A stretch of 64,000 nt of DNA from contig NZ_JAQSDA010000013.1 of the NCBI RefSeq assembly GCF_029945685.1, positions 1-64,000 of the forward strand, read 5' to 3'. A model generated the notes under the pieces. That model was not told where the DNA came from. It searched no databases and saw nothing but the letters and a program-made list of their open reading frames with translations. Source of the stretch: Polaromonas sp. (GTDB taxonomy: Bacteria > Pseudomonadota > Gammaproteobacteria > Burkholderiales > Burkholderiaceae_C). A program made the translations under genes and the position numbers. How positions within the stretch are numbered: position 1 is the first letter of the stretch; each line of letters opens with the position of its first letter. Positions 34,742 to 43,254 of this stretch are shown here, piece after piece.

Positions 34742-37189
34742 ATGCCCCCCACGCTTGTTGCTTCGCATGCTGCGCTGCCCCCCGAGGGGGCTGATTTTCC
34801 CTGGGGCGGCCCGACGGAAAATCGCACGCATCCTTGGCCAGTTCCTCTGCGTATCGCACGCTGTGCTTCGCTCGCTCTTTTTTTGATAGCTGCTTGCGCC
34901 CGTCCTTCATGGGCTACAGCCACTTTTGACGAAGTAAAAAACGAATTCCACCCGTCCGACACGCTGATCCTGGACCGCAGCGGCGAAGTACTCCAGCGCC
35001 TGCGCACCGACAACACGGTGCGGCGCGGCCAGTGGGTGGCGCTGCCGGACATCTCACCCGCCCTGCGCACGGCGCTGGTGCTCAGCGAGGACAAACGTTT
35101 TTACGAACACAGCGGCGTGGACTGGCGCGCCGTCTCTGCCGCCGCCTGGGGCAATTTGTGGGCCACCAGAACGCGTGGTGCCTCCACGCTCAGCATGCAG
35201 CTGGCCGGCCTGCTCGACGAGGACTGGCGTGCGGCAGCGGGCGGGCGCAGCATCACGCAGAAGATCGGCCAGACGGTGTCGGCACAGTTACTGGAGCGCA
35301 GCTGGCGCAAGGACCAGATTCTCGAGGCCTACCTCAACCTCGTGCCCTTTCGCGGCGAGATCGTCGGCATCGATGCGTTGAGCCGCACTTTGTTCGGCAA
35401 GGCGGCGCACGGACTGGACGAACGCGAGGCGGCGCTGGCGGCGGCGCTGGTGCGGGCACCGAATGCGAAAGCGGTGCAGGTCACGCAGCGCGCCTGCGGC
35501 GTCCTGAAAATCATGCAGGCGCCCGCGAAAGCCGATTGCGAGGGTCTGGATCTGTTTGCCACCGCGGCGTTGCAGCGCAAATCGTTTGACCCATCCGAAG
35601 GTGTGGCGCCGCACCTGGCGCGCCGTCTCCTGTCCGTTCGGGCTGAGCCTGTCGAAGCCATGCGCGGGAAGACGCTCACTTCGACAAGCTCAGTGCGAAC
35701 GGTAGTTTCTACCGCACGCGCCCCCCTGCAACGCTTCGCCGTGTCTACCCTGACCCAGCACCTGCGCGAACTGCGCGGCCGTCACGTGGAAGACGGTGCC
35801 ATCGTCGTGCTGGACAACGCGACCGGCGAGGTGCTGGCCTGGGTCGGTTCATCCGGCGAACTCAGCGGCGCGGCCGAGGTGGACGGGGTGCTGGCGCTGC
35901 GCCAGCCCGGCTCCACGCTCAAGCCCTTTCTGTATGCGCAGGCGTTGGCCGAAAAACGCATCACCGCCGCATCGCTGCTGGAGGATTCGTCCTCGCAGAT
36001 CCCCACGGCCGGTGGCCTCTACATCCCGCAGAATTACGACCGCCAGTTCAAGGGTCTGGTCTCGGCACGCACCGCGCTGGGCGCCTCGCTCAACGTGCCC
36101 GCCGTGCGCACACTCGTGATGGTCTCGCCCGATGCCTTTCACAAGCAGCTCAGGGCCGTGGGCCTGCCATTGAGGGAAACCGGCGACTACTACGGCTACA
36201 GCCTGGCGCTGGGCAGCAGCGAGGTCTCCCTGCTGGCGCTGGCCAACGCCTACCGCGCGCTGGCCAATGGCGGGCGTTACAGCACCCCTTCTTTTTCCGT
36301 TCGCCCTGGGCCCTTCGACTCAGCTCAGGACAGGCTTGTGGAAGGGTCTGCCATGAAGAAAAAGGCTTCGACAGGCTCAGCCCGAACGGGTTCTGTCCAG
36401 GCCCTGGACCCCGGCGCCGCCTTCGTCGTCGGCGACATTCTCAGTGACCCGGTGGCGCGCGCGCGAACCTTCGGCACCGACAGCGTGCTGGCCACACGTT
36501 TCTGGACCGCGGTGAAAACCGGCACCAGCAAGGACATGCGCGACAACTGGGCCATCGGCTACTCGCAACGCTACACCGTCGGCGTCTGGGTGGGCAATGC
36601 CAGCGGGGCCCCCATGTGGGACGTCAGCGGCACCAGCGGCGCGGCACCGGTCTGGGCAGCGCTGATGAATTACCTGCATCGCACCGAGCCCAGCCGCGCC
36701 CCGGCGCCGCCGGCCGGCGTGGTGCAACGCCAGGTGACCTTTGCCGATGCAGCGGGCGCGCCTGTCGAGGCGGCGCGCGGCGAATGGTTTCTGCGGGGCA
36801 CGGAGCAGACCCTCTTTGCTATTGATTCAGGAGCTGCCAGCGCATACAGGAAAAGGGCTGAAGGCAAAAATGACTCGAAAGCAGCGGACAACAGGGCGTC
36901 TGCCGCAAGCCGCATCACCGCGCCCACCCACGGCACCATCATCGCGCTGGACCCGGACATTCCGCCCAACCGTCAGCGCGTGAGCTTCAGCGCCCAGGGC
37001 CGCGACCTGCGCTGGCTGATGGACGGCAAGCCGCTCGCCCGCGGCGCACAGGTGCAGTGGTTGCCCTGGCCGGGACAGCATGTGGTGCAGCTGGCCGATG
37101 CCGGCGGCAAGGTGCTCGATGAGATCCGGCTGGAGGTACGCGGCGCCGGCGTGCGCGATGCCCAGCCCGGCAGCGGCGCATCAAAATAA
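34742..37189 (+). CDS. pbpC: Penicillin-binding protein 1C
   Basis: An 815-residue bifunctional murein synthase. The GT51 transglycosylase contains EDKRFYEHSGVDW and GASTLSMQLA. The transpeptidase has S391-T-L-K394, S449-L-N and KTGTS at 592-596, followed by a C-terminal PBP1C-specific beta domain. All catalytic motifs are intact. Oddity: five segments are repeat-derived and read in frame: R3 (residues ~2-24), R1 (~47-63, part of the N-terminal hydrophobic anchor), R2 (~298-321), R2 (~521-551) and R1 (~692-710). The first ~40 codons may not be native, so the start is less certain. It forms an operon with the alpha-2-macroglobulin gene. Confidence 0.93.
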   Translation: MPPTLVASHAALPPEGADFPWGGPTENRTHPWPVPLRIARCASLALFLIAACARPSWATATFDEVKNEFHPSDTLILDRSGEVLQRLRTDNTVRRGQWVALPDISPALRTALVLSEDKRFYEHSGVDWRAVSAAAWGNLWATRTRGASTLSMQLAGLLDEDWRAAAGGRSITQKIGQTVSAQLLERSWRKDQILEAYLNLVPFRGEIVGIDALSRTLFGKAAHGLDEREAALAAALVRAPNAKAVQVTQRACGVLKIMQAPAKADCEGLDLFATAALQRKSFDPSEGVAPHLARRLLSVRAEPVEAMRGKTLTSTSSVRTVVSTARAPLQRFAVSTLTQHLRELRGRHVEDGAIVVLDNATGEVLAWVGSSGELSGAAEVDGVLALRQPGSTLKPFLYAQALAEKRITAASLLEDSSSQIPTAGGLYIPQNYDRQFKGLVSARTALGASLNVPAVRTLVMVSPDAFHKQLRAVGLPLRETGDYYGYSLALGSSEVSLLALANAYRALANGGRYSTPSFSVRPGPFDSAQDRLVEGSAMKKKASTGSARTGSVQALDPGAAFVVGDILSDPVARARTFGTDSVLATRFWTAVKTGTSKDMRDNWAIGYSQRYTVGVWVGNASGAPMWDVSGTSGAAPVWAALMNYLHRTEPSRAPAPPAGVVQRQVTFADAAGAPVEAARGEWFLRGTEQTLFAIDSGAASAYRKRAEGKNDSKAADNRASAASRITAPTHGTIIALDPDIPPNRQRVSFSAQGRDLRWLMDGKPLARGAQVQWLPWPGQHVVQLADAGGKVLDEIRLEVRGAGVRDAQPGSGASK
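34745..34812 (-). repeat. R3 repeat at the 5' end of pbpC
   Basis: The sequence CCCCCCACGCTTGTTGCTTCG, then GCTGCGCTGCCCCCCGAGGG, resembles the reverse complement of the R3 copy at 32822. It is translated as the extreme N-terminus of PBP1C. Confidence 0.55.
34879..34929 (+). repeat. R1 repeat in pbpC, N-terminal copy
   Basis: TTTTGATAGCTGCTTGCGCC, then GGGCTACAGCCACTTTTGA. Read in frame it gives LIAACARPSWATATF, part of the hydrophobic anchor. Confidence 0.8.
35634..35702. repeat. R2 inverted repeat pair inside pbpC
   Basis: CCGTTCGGGCTGAGCCTGTC...GAAG (35634-35657) and CTTCGACAAGCTCAGTGCGA...ACGG (35679-35702) are inverted copies around a 21-base spacer. They are read as an in-frame insertion between the two catalytic domains. 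Confidence 0.75.
36304..36393. repeat. R2 repeat pair inside pbpC, second copy
   Basis: The arm near 36311-36335 (CCCTTCGACTCAGCTCAGGA) and the arm at 36365-36390 (GCTTCGACAGGCTCAGCCCG) belong to the same family as 35634. Translated in frame as a Ser/Thr/Lys-rich loop ahead of the KTGTS motif. Confidence 0.75.
36815..36871 (+). repeat. R1 repeat in pbpC, C-terminal copy
   Basis: TTTGCTATTGATTCAGGAGC, then AAAAGGGCTGAAGGCAAAAA. It is in frame, coding for AIDSGAASAYRKRAEGK in the C-terminal region. Confidence 0.8.
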
Positions 37190-37265
37190 TTTCATCCCGG
37201 CGCAAGCGTAATTCACGCCGAAAAACAGGCAGCCCGCTACCATGCAGGACATAACAGGAGACCGT

Positions 37266-38429
37266 ATGCCCGTGATCACCACCATTGAAGACCTGCGCGT
37301 TCTGGCGAAAAAACGCGTTCCCCGCATGTTCTACGACTATGCCGACTCCGGCTCGTGGACCGAAAGCACCTACCGCGCCAATGAAAGCGACTTCCAGTCC
37401 ATCAAGCTGCGCCAGCGCGTCGCCGTCAACATGGAAAACCGCAGCACGGCCACGCAGATGATCGGCCAGCACGTGGCCATGCCGGTGGCGATTGCGCCTA
37501 CCGGCCTGACCGGTATGCAACACGCCGACGGCGAGATCCTGGGCGCGCGTGCGGCGAAAAAATTCGGCATTCCGTTCACTCTCTCGACCATGAGCATCTG
37601 CTCGATCGAGGACGTGTCGGCCGGCACCGGCGGGCACCCCTTCTGGTTCCAGCTTTATGTGATGAAGGACCGCGACTTCATCGAGCGCCTGATCGACCGC
37701 GCCAAGGCTGCCAATTGCTCGGCGCTGGTGCTGACGCTGGACCTGCAGATCCTCGGCCAGCGCCACAAGGACCTCAAGAACGGCCTGAGCGCGCCGCCCA
37801 AACCGACACTGGCCACCATCCTGAACCTGATGACCAAGCCGCGCTGGGGCCTGGGCATGCTGGGCACCAGACGCCACGGTTTCGGCAACATCGTCGGCCA
37901 TGTCAAGGGTGTCGAGAACATGGGTTCACTTTCCGAGTGGACCGCCAAGCAGTTCGACCCGGGCCTGAACTGGGGCGACGTGGAATGGATCAAGAAGCGC
38001 TGGGGCGGCAAGCTGATCCTCAAAGGCATCCAGGACGTGGAGGACGCGAAACTCGCGGTCAACTCCGGCGCCGACGCACTCATCGTGTCCAACCACGGCG
38101 GGCGCCAGCTCGATGGCGCCGAGTCGTCCATACGCGCACTGCCGCAGATCGTGGACGCCGTCGGCAGCCGGATCGAGGTCCACATGGACGGTGGCATCCG
38201 CAGCGGCCAGGACGTACTCAAGGCGCGGGCACTCGGCGCCAAAGGCACCTACATCGGCCGCTCCTTCCTGTACGGCCTGGGCGCCATGGGTGAAGAAGGC
38301 GTGACCAAGGCGCTGCAGATCATCCACCGCGAGCTCGATTTGACGATGGCGTTTTGCGGCCACACCAACATCGAGACGGTGGACAAGGGCATCTTGCTGC
38401 CCGGAACCTATCCCGTGGCGGCGCCGTAG
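37266..38429 (+). CDS. lldD: FMN-dependent L-lactate dehydrogenase / alpha-hydroxy-acid oxidase
   Basis: A 387-residue flavoenzyme of the LldD family that oxidises L-lactate (or a related 2-hydroxy acid) to the keto acid. Key parts: RVPRMFYDYADSGSWTESTY, VAIAPTGLTGMQHADGE, the catalytic and FMN segment LIVSNHGGRQLDGAESSI, HMDGGIRSGQDVLKA and GAKGTYIGRSFLYGLG. ATG 37266 is chosen for the AGGAGA ribosome site. No lactate permease is adjacent; the substrate could be another alpha-hydroxy acid, and the gene symbol is by family resemblance. Confidence 0.88.
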   Translation: MPVITTIEDLRVLAKKRVPRMFYDYADSGSWTESTYRANESDFQSIKLRQRVAVNMENRSTATQMIGQHVAMPVAIAPTGLTGMQHADGEILGARAAKKFGIPFTLSTMSICSIEDVSAGTGGHPFWFQLYVMKDRDFIERLIDRAKAANCSALVLTLDLQILGQRHKDLKNGLSAPPKPTLATILNLMTKPRWGLGMLGTRRHGFGNIVGHVKGVENMGSLSEWTAKQFDPGLNWGDVEWIKKRWGGKLILKGIQDVEDAKLAVNSGADALIVSNHGGRQLDGAESSIRALPQIVDAVGSRIEVHMDGGIRSGQDVLKARALGAKGTYIGRSFLYGLGAMGEEGVTKALQIIHRELDLTMAFCGHTNIETVDKGILLPGTYPVAAP

Positions 38430-39634
38430 GAAGCGGCGATAAAGTCCTCGCCGATCACGCCGGCGGAAAGTTGCGTGGCTTCCAGGGCCAGCTGCTCGGC
38501 CCGGTTGATCACACCCAGGGCGTCGGTGCAGCTTCCGGCGATGCGGATCAGGCCCACCCCGATGGAGGGTTTGAAAACGTGCAGGTTCTGCCCAGCGCCC
38601 ACCGACACGGGCTCGCGCAACTCGCGGCGCAAACGTGTCGCCAGCAGCTGGCTGCGCCGCGGGTCCTGCACCGCAGAAACCACGAGTACAAAACAGCGGG
38701 GGTGGTACAGCCCCACCACATTGCGAAACCCGACGATGCGCCGGATGCGCGCGAGCAGCACCACCAGGATCTGCTGGTCGACACCATGCCCTGCCACCCC
38801 GCCAAGCTGGTAGAGATTGGCGATGCTGATGGCCGCCACCACGCAGTCCCGGCCAACACGCGCGCTGCGCCACAACGCATCTTCCACATGGGGTAGCAGT
38901 CGGGAGCCCAGTGTCATGTCAACCCCCCAGGCGGGGTCTGCCAGGCTCCGCGCCAGACGTTTGAGCTTGCGCTGTTCCCGATTGCGCAGCAATGTCAGCG
39001 CAATCACGATCAGAAAGTAGCCGATGGTGCAGGCCACGGTCAACACCGCCATGCCCAGGCCGGTCGCCTCAAGAGCCTTCGAATACAGGCCGCCCGCCAT
39101 GCCGGCCAGGCAAAGACAGGCCACCACCATCCAGCGTGCCAGCGCGTCCCCCAGGGTGACACCGCGGGCCGACACCATGGCCGCGCAGAGCACCGAGAGG
39201 GCGTTCACCACAGCTGCAGCCGCAATCACCTGCGCCGGTGTCCAGACATCTTCCTGCAGGGCGATGATGGCCAGCACCACGGCCGCCAGCACCAGCGCAA
39301 AACTTCCGCCGGCCACCGTCCAGCGTATGAGGCGATCATCGCGCGCGGCACCGACCCAGACCCCCAGATAGGTCAGCGCCAGGGCACCGCTCAGGGGTCC
39401 GAACGAGGCCTTGAGCGGCAGCAATACCGGGCCGCGCAATGCCGGCACCAGCATTTCAGGCAGGCCGGACAGCAGGATCGACAAACCACCTGTCAGCAGG
39501 ATGAAGGCGAGTCCACGCGCCGCCGAGACAGATCGGCTCGCGACCAGGTCGGCCGCCGCCACAAGGGACAGCAGCAGGAGGGCTCCGGCCATGGCTGACC
39601 AGAGGGCGAGCTCCGACGGCGTCACAGGATTCAC
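38408..39634 (-). CDS. Multi-pass membrane protein with degenerate GGDEF domain
   Basis: A 408-residue protein. The N-terminal half (to about residue 225) has seven or so transmembrane helices. The C-terminal ~170 residues have the fold pattern of a diguanylate cyclase domain (VVAAISIANLYQL, ILVVLLARIRRIV, FKPSIGVGLI), but the GG[DE]EF signature is replaced by a sequence around YHPRCFVLVV, so cyclase activity is unlikely. GTG 39634 follows AAGGGG; another GTG at 39694 would add 20 residues. Its end overlaps the lldD-like end by 22 bases. A signal-binding or scaffold role is inference. Confidence 0.75.
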   Translation of the reverse strand: MNPVTPSELALWSAMAGALLLLSLVAAADLVASRSVSAARGLAFILLTGGLSILLSGLPEMLVPALRGPVLLPLKASFGPLSGALALTYLGVWVGAARDDRLIRWTVAGGSFALVLAAVVLAIIALQEDVWTPAQVIAAAAVVNALSVLCAAMVSARGVTLGDALARWMVVACLCLAGMAGGLYSKALEATGLGMAVLTVACTIGYFLIVIALTLLRNREQRKLKRLARSLADPAWGVDMTLGSRLLPHVEDALWRSARVGRDCVVAAISIANLYQLGGVAGHGVDQQILVVLLARIRRIVGFRNVVGLYHPRCFVLVVSAVQDPRRSQLLATRLRRELREPVSVGAGQNLHVFKPSIGVGLIRIAGSCTDALGVINRAEQLALEATQLSAGVIGEDFIAASYGAATG

Positions 39635-39929
39635 GAGGTGTTGCCCCTTCCTTTTGTCGGGTCTGGACGGCTTACCTTGCCGGCGGCGGTCCACCGCCGA
39701 TCTGGAGGAGGCCGCGCCGGACGGAGATCATTGTACAGTTTGTTACATTTGTTCGCTCAATCCCCCGAATCGGTCGTTTGCAAGGCTGGGCGGAAAGCGT
39801 CCGATGAAGCGCGCGACCGACGCGACCAACGCGACAGAGGGCCTTCTTGGGGATTGCCCCCATGACAGTGCGCCTCAAAACAAATAAGCTCACTTACCAA
39901 TTACTCCCGTGCTCTGCCACCCGTCTCCC

Positions 39930-40307
39930 ATGAATCCCCCGCAGGAACCCGCCATCCACACCCCCCCGGTGCGACGCTTCAAGGACCCGGACTACGTCGA
40001 GGTCGCCCCGACACTGGCCGCGCTGCGCCAGCGCATCGACACGCTTGACGAGCAGATCATCGGGCTGCTCGCGCAGCGCGCGCTGTGTGTGCGTGACGCC
40101 ACCCGCTTCAAGCGCGACGCGTTCCAGGTGGCCGCACCGGCGCGCCAGGCCGAAGTCTTCGCGCGTGTGCGGGCCCTGGCCGCGCAGCATGAAGCCGCCT
40201 TCCCCGGACTGCCCGATATCATTGAGTCCGCCTACCGCACCCTCGTCGCCGGCTACATCGCCGGCGAGGGCAATTTTTTTCACGACACGGAACTGATCAC
40301 CGCATGA
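39930..40307 (+). CDS. Monofunctional chorismate mutase (AroQ type)
   Basis: A 125-residue all-helical chorismate mutase: LAALRQRIDTLDEQIIGLLAQRALCVRDATRFK with the expected Arg/Lys positions, then APARQAEVFARVRALA and a C-terminal helix. It converts chorismate to prephenate. No signal peptide, so cytosolic. ATG 39930 is preferred over an upstream GTG at 39909. It overlaps the next gene by four bases and is followed by a PhzE-like chorismate enzyme, which suggests a dedicated chorismate-using operon rather than a housekeeping aro gene. Confidence 0.85.
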   Translation: MNPPQEPAIHTPPVRRFKDPDYVEVAPTLAALRQRIDTLDEQIIGLLAQRALCVRDATRFKRDAFQVAAPARQAEVFARVRALAAQHEAAFPGLPDIIESAYRTLVAGYIAGEGNFFHDTELITA

Positions 40308-41305
40308 ACACCCGCACAACCCCCCGTTTTCCGCTGACCCGCCTGCTGGCCCGCTGCGCCGTGGTTGCCACTGTGGCGCTTGCCACGGCAGGCGCCATGG
40401 CCCAGGCCTGGCCCAACAAGCCGATTCGCATCGTGGTGCCCTACGGCGCAGGCTCGTCACCGGATGTGATCGCGCGCATCGTGGCCGACAAACTCTCGCC
40501 TCGCCTGGGTCAGCCGGTGATCATCGACAACCGCGCCGGCGCCGGCGGCAACAACGGCACCGGCGCGGTTGCCAAGTCGGCAGGCGATGGCTACACCTTC
40601 GTCATCAGCACCAACGGCCCGCTGGTGTACAACACCGTGCTTTACAAGAAGCTGCCCTATGACCCGTTCACCGAGCTGCGCCCGGTGGTGCTGGCCGGCG
40701 GCCAGGCCAATGTGTGTGCGGTGCGTTCCGACTCGGGCATCACCACGCTCATGGAGCTGGTCGATGCCATGAAGAAAAACCCGGGCAAGTTCAACTTCTC
40801 TTCGACCGGCGTCGGCAGCCTGTCGCAGCTCGGCGTGGAACTGCTCAAGGTCAAGACCGACACCTTCGCTGTCCACATTCCGTACGCCTCCTCGCCGCTG
40901 TCCATCCTGGCCATCCTCCAGGGCGATGTGCAGTTTGCCTGCGTGCCCGCGGTGGCGGTGATCCCCCAGGTCAAGGCGGGCAAGATGCGCGCACTGGCAG
41001 TCTCCACCGCCAAACGCAGCCAGCTCATGCCTGACATCCCGACCATGAAGGAAGCCGGCCTGCCCGAGATTGAAAACCTCGCCTGGATGGCCGTGATGGC
41101 CCCGGCCAGTACGCCAACCGACATCGTCCGGCGCATGAACCAGGAAATCAACGCCGTACTCGCCATGCCGGAGGTCAAGGAAAAACTCCACGCTCAGTAC
41201 ATGGAACCGATTGGCGGCTCCGAGCAGGACCTGCAGAAGTTCATGCAGCAGGAATTGCGCGTGATGACCCCCATCATCAAGCGCACCGGCATCTCCGTCG
41301 AATAA
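40304..41305 (+). CDS. Bug/TctC-family periplasmic substrate-binding protein
   Basis: A 333-residue protein with a signal peptide (cleavage near GAMAQA) and the Bug fold: WPNKPIRIVVPYGAGSSPDVIARI, GQPVIIDNRAGAGGNNGTGAVAK, then NFSSTGVGSLSQLGVELL and DIPTMKEAGLPE. Such proteins bind carboxylates or aromatic acids, either for tripartite tricarboxylate transporters or as sensors; Comamonadaceae and Bordetella encode many without membrane partners, as here. It sits between two chorismate enzymes with translational coupling to the mutase, so a link to an aromatic acid is an inference. Confidence 0.9.
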   Translation: MNTRTTPRFPLTRLLARCAVVATVALATAGAMAQAWPNKPIRIVVPYGAGSSPDVIARIVADKLSPRLGQPVIIDNRAGAGGNNGTGAVAKSAGDGYTFVISTNGPLVYNTVLYKKLPYDPFTELRPVVLAGGQANVCAVRSDSGITTLMELVDAMKKNPGKFNFSSTGVGSLSQLGVELLKVKTDTFAVHIPYASSPLSILAILQGDVQFACVPAVAVIPQVKAGKMRALAVSTAKRSQLMPDIPTMKEAGLPEIENLAWMAVMAPASTPTDIVRRMNQEINAVLAMPEVKEKLHAQYMEPIGGSEQDLQKFMQQELRVMTPIIKRTGISVE

Positions 41306-41313
41306 GCGCCCCC

Positions 41314-43251
41314 ATGATCGATCTGCGCGTCAGGCGCAGCGCAGCCAGTCTGGCGCAGGTCGAGGAAGCTCTTGCGGGGCTGGAAACACAGCCCGGCATG
41401 TATCTCGGCGTGGATGCCGGCATTCCCGCCTTGCATCCGCTGCAGGCCACCTTGCTGGTCGAACCCGCGCTGGCCCTGCGTCTTTACGGCAACGGGCTGG
41501 ACGTCGAGGTCCTCAATGGCTTTGGCCAGGCCCTGCTGGCGCAGCCCGCCCTGGCGAGCTGGCGAACCCTGGCCGTGCGAGGTCCGCGGGCATCGGGCAT
41601 CACGGCACTGCGCGCTTTTCTGGCCTGTTTTGATCCCTCGCCCGATGTTCTGCTTCTGGGCGCGCTGCCGTTTGCGGCCCACCGTCTGGTCGAGCCGGGC
41701 AACGATGCTGGCGCGCTGGGCGTGCTCTTTTTCGGCCAGCACCTGCTCCGGCGGGACGGTGCCGGCGCCTGGCATCACGTCGCCTTGAGCCTTCCCGGGA
41801 CCGTGTTGCCAGCCTCCACACCAACCGGCTCGCCTGCGGCACCCGTCGCCATCCAGGCCACCCCCCGCCCTGTCGCCGACGAACCCCGTGACGATTTTCC
41901 GGTGGGCGCATACGCCGACATGGTGCGCGGCGCGCTGGACTGCCTGCGGGAGCGCCCGCTGGTCTCCCTGACCCTGAGCCAGAGCTACCGCCGCCGTGTG
42001 CAGTTGCCGGCCGTGACGGCGTTCGCGCGCCTGCGCGAAGCCAATCCCGCACCTGCCAGCTTTTTTGTCAACGACGGTTCGGGGCTGCGCCTGTTCGGCG
42101 CCTCGCCCGACCTGCAACTCGTCGTGACCGGCCGCAGCATCCAGACCCTGCCCGTGTGCGGCACCGTGGCACGCCGGCCCGGCGCGACGGGTGAAGCCGA
42201 ATCGCTGCGCGAGCTGCTCAATGAAGAGGTGGACGCTGCGTCGCTGGCCGTCTGCACCGACGCGCTGCGCAATGACCTGGCACCCTTGTGCGAGCCCGGT
42301 TCGCTGCGCCTGCTGGACCGGCGCCGACCGATGTCGCTGGCGACCGTGGTGCATGCGGTGGACCGGCTCGAAGGACGGCTGCGCGACGGCGTCGATGCGT
42401 GGGACGCCATCGTGGCCACGGCAGCGCCGGTGATGGTCACCGGCACCCCGCGGGCCGAAGCGCTGCGGGCCATCGCGGAGCTCGAGGCCAGCCCGCGCGG
42501 CTGGTACGGCGGCCTGATGGTGCAGGTGGCATCCAACGGCGACGCGCTCGCCGGCACCATCCTGCGCGCCGCCGCGGTCCGGGGCAACGTGGCTGAAGTG
42601 CGCACCGGCGGCGACCTGATGGCCGACTCGTCGCCGGAACGCGAAGAGCAGGAGTCCCGCCTCAAGACACTCTCGCTCTGGCGCGCGTTCGGGCTGGAAC
42701 CTGCCGCCACGCGCAGCACTGGGCAGCCGGGCATCGCCCTGCCCGCCGCTGTTCACCTGATGAATGCTGGCGACCCCTTTGGCCATGCCATGCGCGACTG
42801 CCTGCTGGGCCTGGGCCTGGATCTCACGCCGCAGGCGCCCTGTGGCCTGCTCGTCGGACCAGGTGAACCGGCGGCTTGTCCGGAGCAGCACCTGGTCGCT
42901 GTCGGCGATGCAGCACTGCGCCTGCTTGGAAAATCCGGCTGGACCGTGTTGCACGACCGGCCAGCGCATGGCCGCACACTGCTGTGCACCACCACCGCCG
43001 AAGCGCCGTGGCACAGCGACAGTCCTTTTGCTGCGACGCGTTATGCCAGCGCCGCGCTTCAGACCGGAGAGCTGCTTGCAGGCTGGCAGGCCTGGGCACT
43101 GGACGAGCAGGGGCAGCCCGTCGCCCTGGCCCACGCCGGCCGTCGCCTGGTCTGCCTGTTGTTTCGCCCGGACTCCATGCTGTCGAGCCCGCAGGCGCTG
43201 CAGTTGCTGCGTGCGGCCCTGGCTTTTGCAGCCGCTACCGAACAGCTTTAG
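41314..43251 (+). CDS. PhzE-like chorismate-utilising enzyme with degenerate glutaminase domain
   Basis: A 645-residue protein. The middle (about 200-470) is a chorismate-binding TrpE/PabB-type domain: FGASPDLQLVV, LPVCGTVARRPG, ALRNDLAPLCEPGS, VVHAVDRLEGRLRDG, VTGTPRAEALRAI and ADSSPEREEQE keep most metal and substrate positions. The last ~165 residues resemble a class I glutamine amidotransferase, but the nucleophile elbow reads LVAVGDAAL (Gly531 in place of Cys) and the His-x-Glu region reads FRPDSML (Arg618, Asp620), so glutaminase activity is not expected. The product is unknown; it may use free ammonia or make an isochorismate-type compound. It follows the Bug gene by eight bases. Confidence 0.75.
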   Translation: MIDLRVRRSAASLAQVEEALAGLETQPGMYLGVDAGIPALHPLQATLLVEPALALRLYGNGLDVEVLNGFGQALLAQPALASWRTLAVRGPRASGITALRAFLACFDPSPDVLLLGALPFAAHRLVEPGNDAGALGVLFFGQHLLRRDGAGAWHHVALSLPGTVLPASTPTGSPAAPVAIQATPRPVADEPRDDFPVGAYADMVRGALDCLRERPLVSLTLSQSYRRRVQLPAVTAFARLREANPAPASFFVNDGSGLRLFGASPDLQLVVTGRSIQTLPVCGTVARRPGATGEAESLRELLNEEVDAASLAVCTDALRNDLAPLCEPGSLRLLDRRRPMSLATVVHAVDRLEGRLRDGVDAWDAIVATAAPVMVTGTPRAEALRAIAELEASPRGWYGGLMVQVASNGDALAGTILRAAAVRGNVAEVRTGGDLMADSSPEREEQESRLKTLSLWRAFGLEPAATRSTGQPGIALPAAVHLMNAGDPFGHAMRDCLLGLGLDLTPQAPCGLLVGPGEPAACPEQHLVAVGDAALRLLGKSGWTVLHDRPAHGRTLLCTTTAEAPWHSDSPFAATRYASAALQTGELLAGWQAWALDEQGQPVALAHAGRRLVCLLFRPDSMLSSPQALQLLRAALAFAAATEQL

Positions 43252-43254
43252 GAC

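Noticed and set aside
39795..39830. Imperfect 9-bp tandem (GCGACCGAC, GCGACCAAC, GCGACAGAG) upstream of the chorismate mutase gene
   Set aside because: Short, imperfect and in GC-rich sequence; not clearly more than chance.
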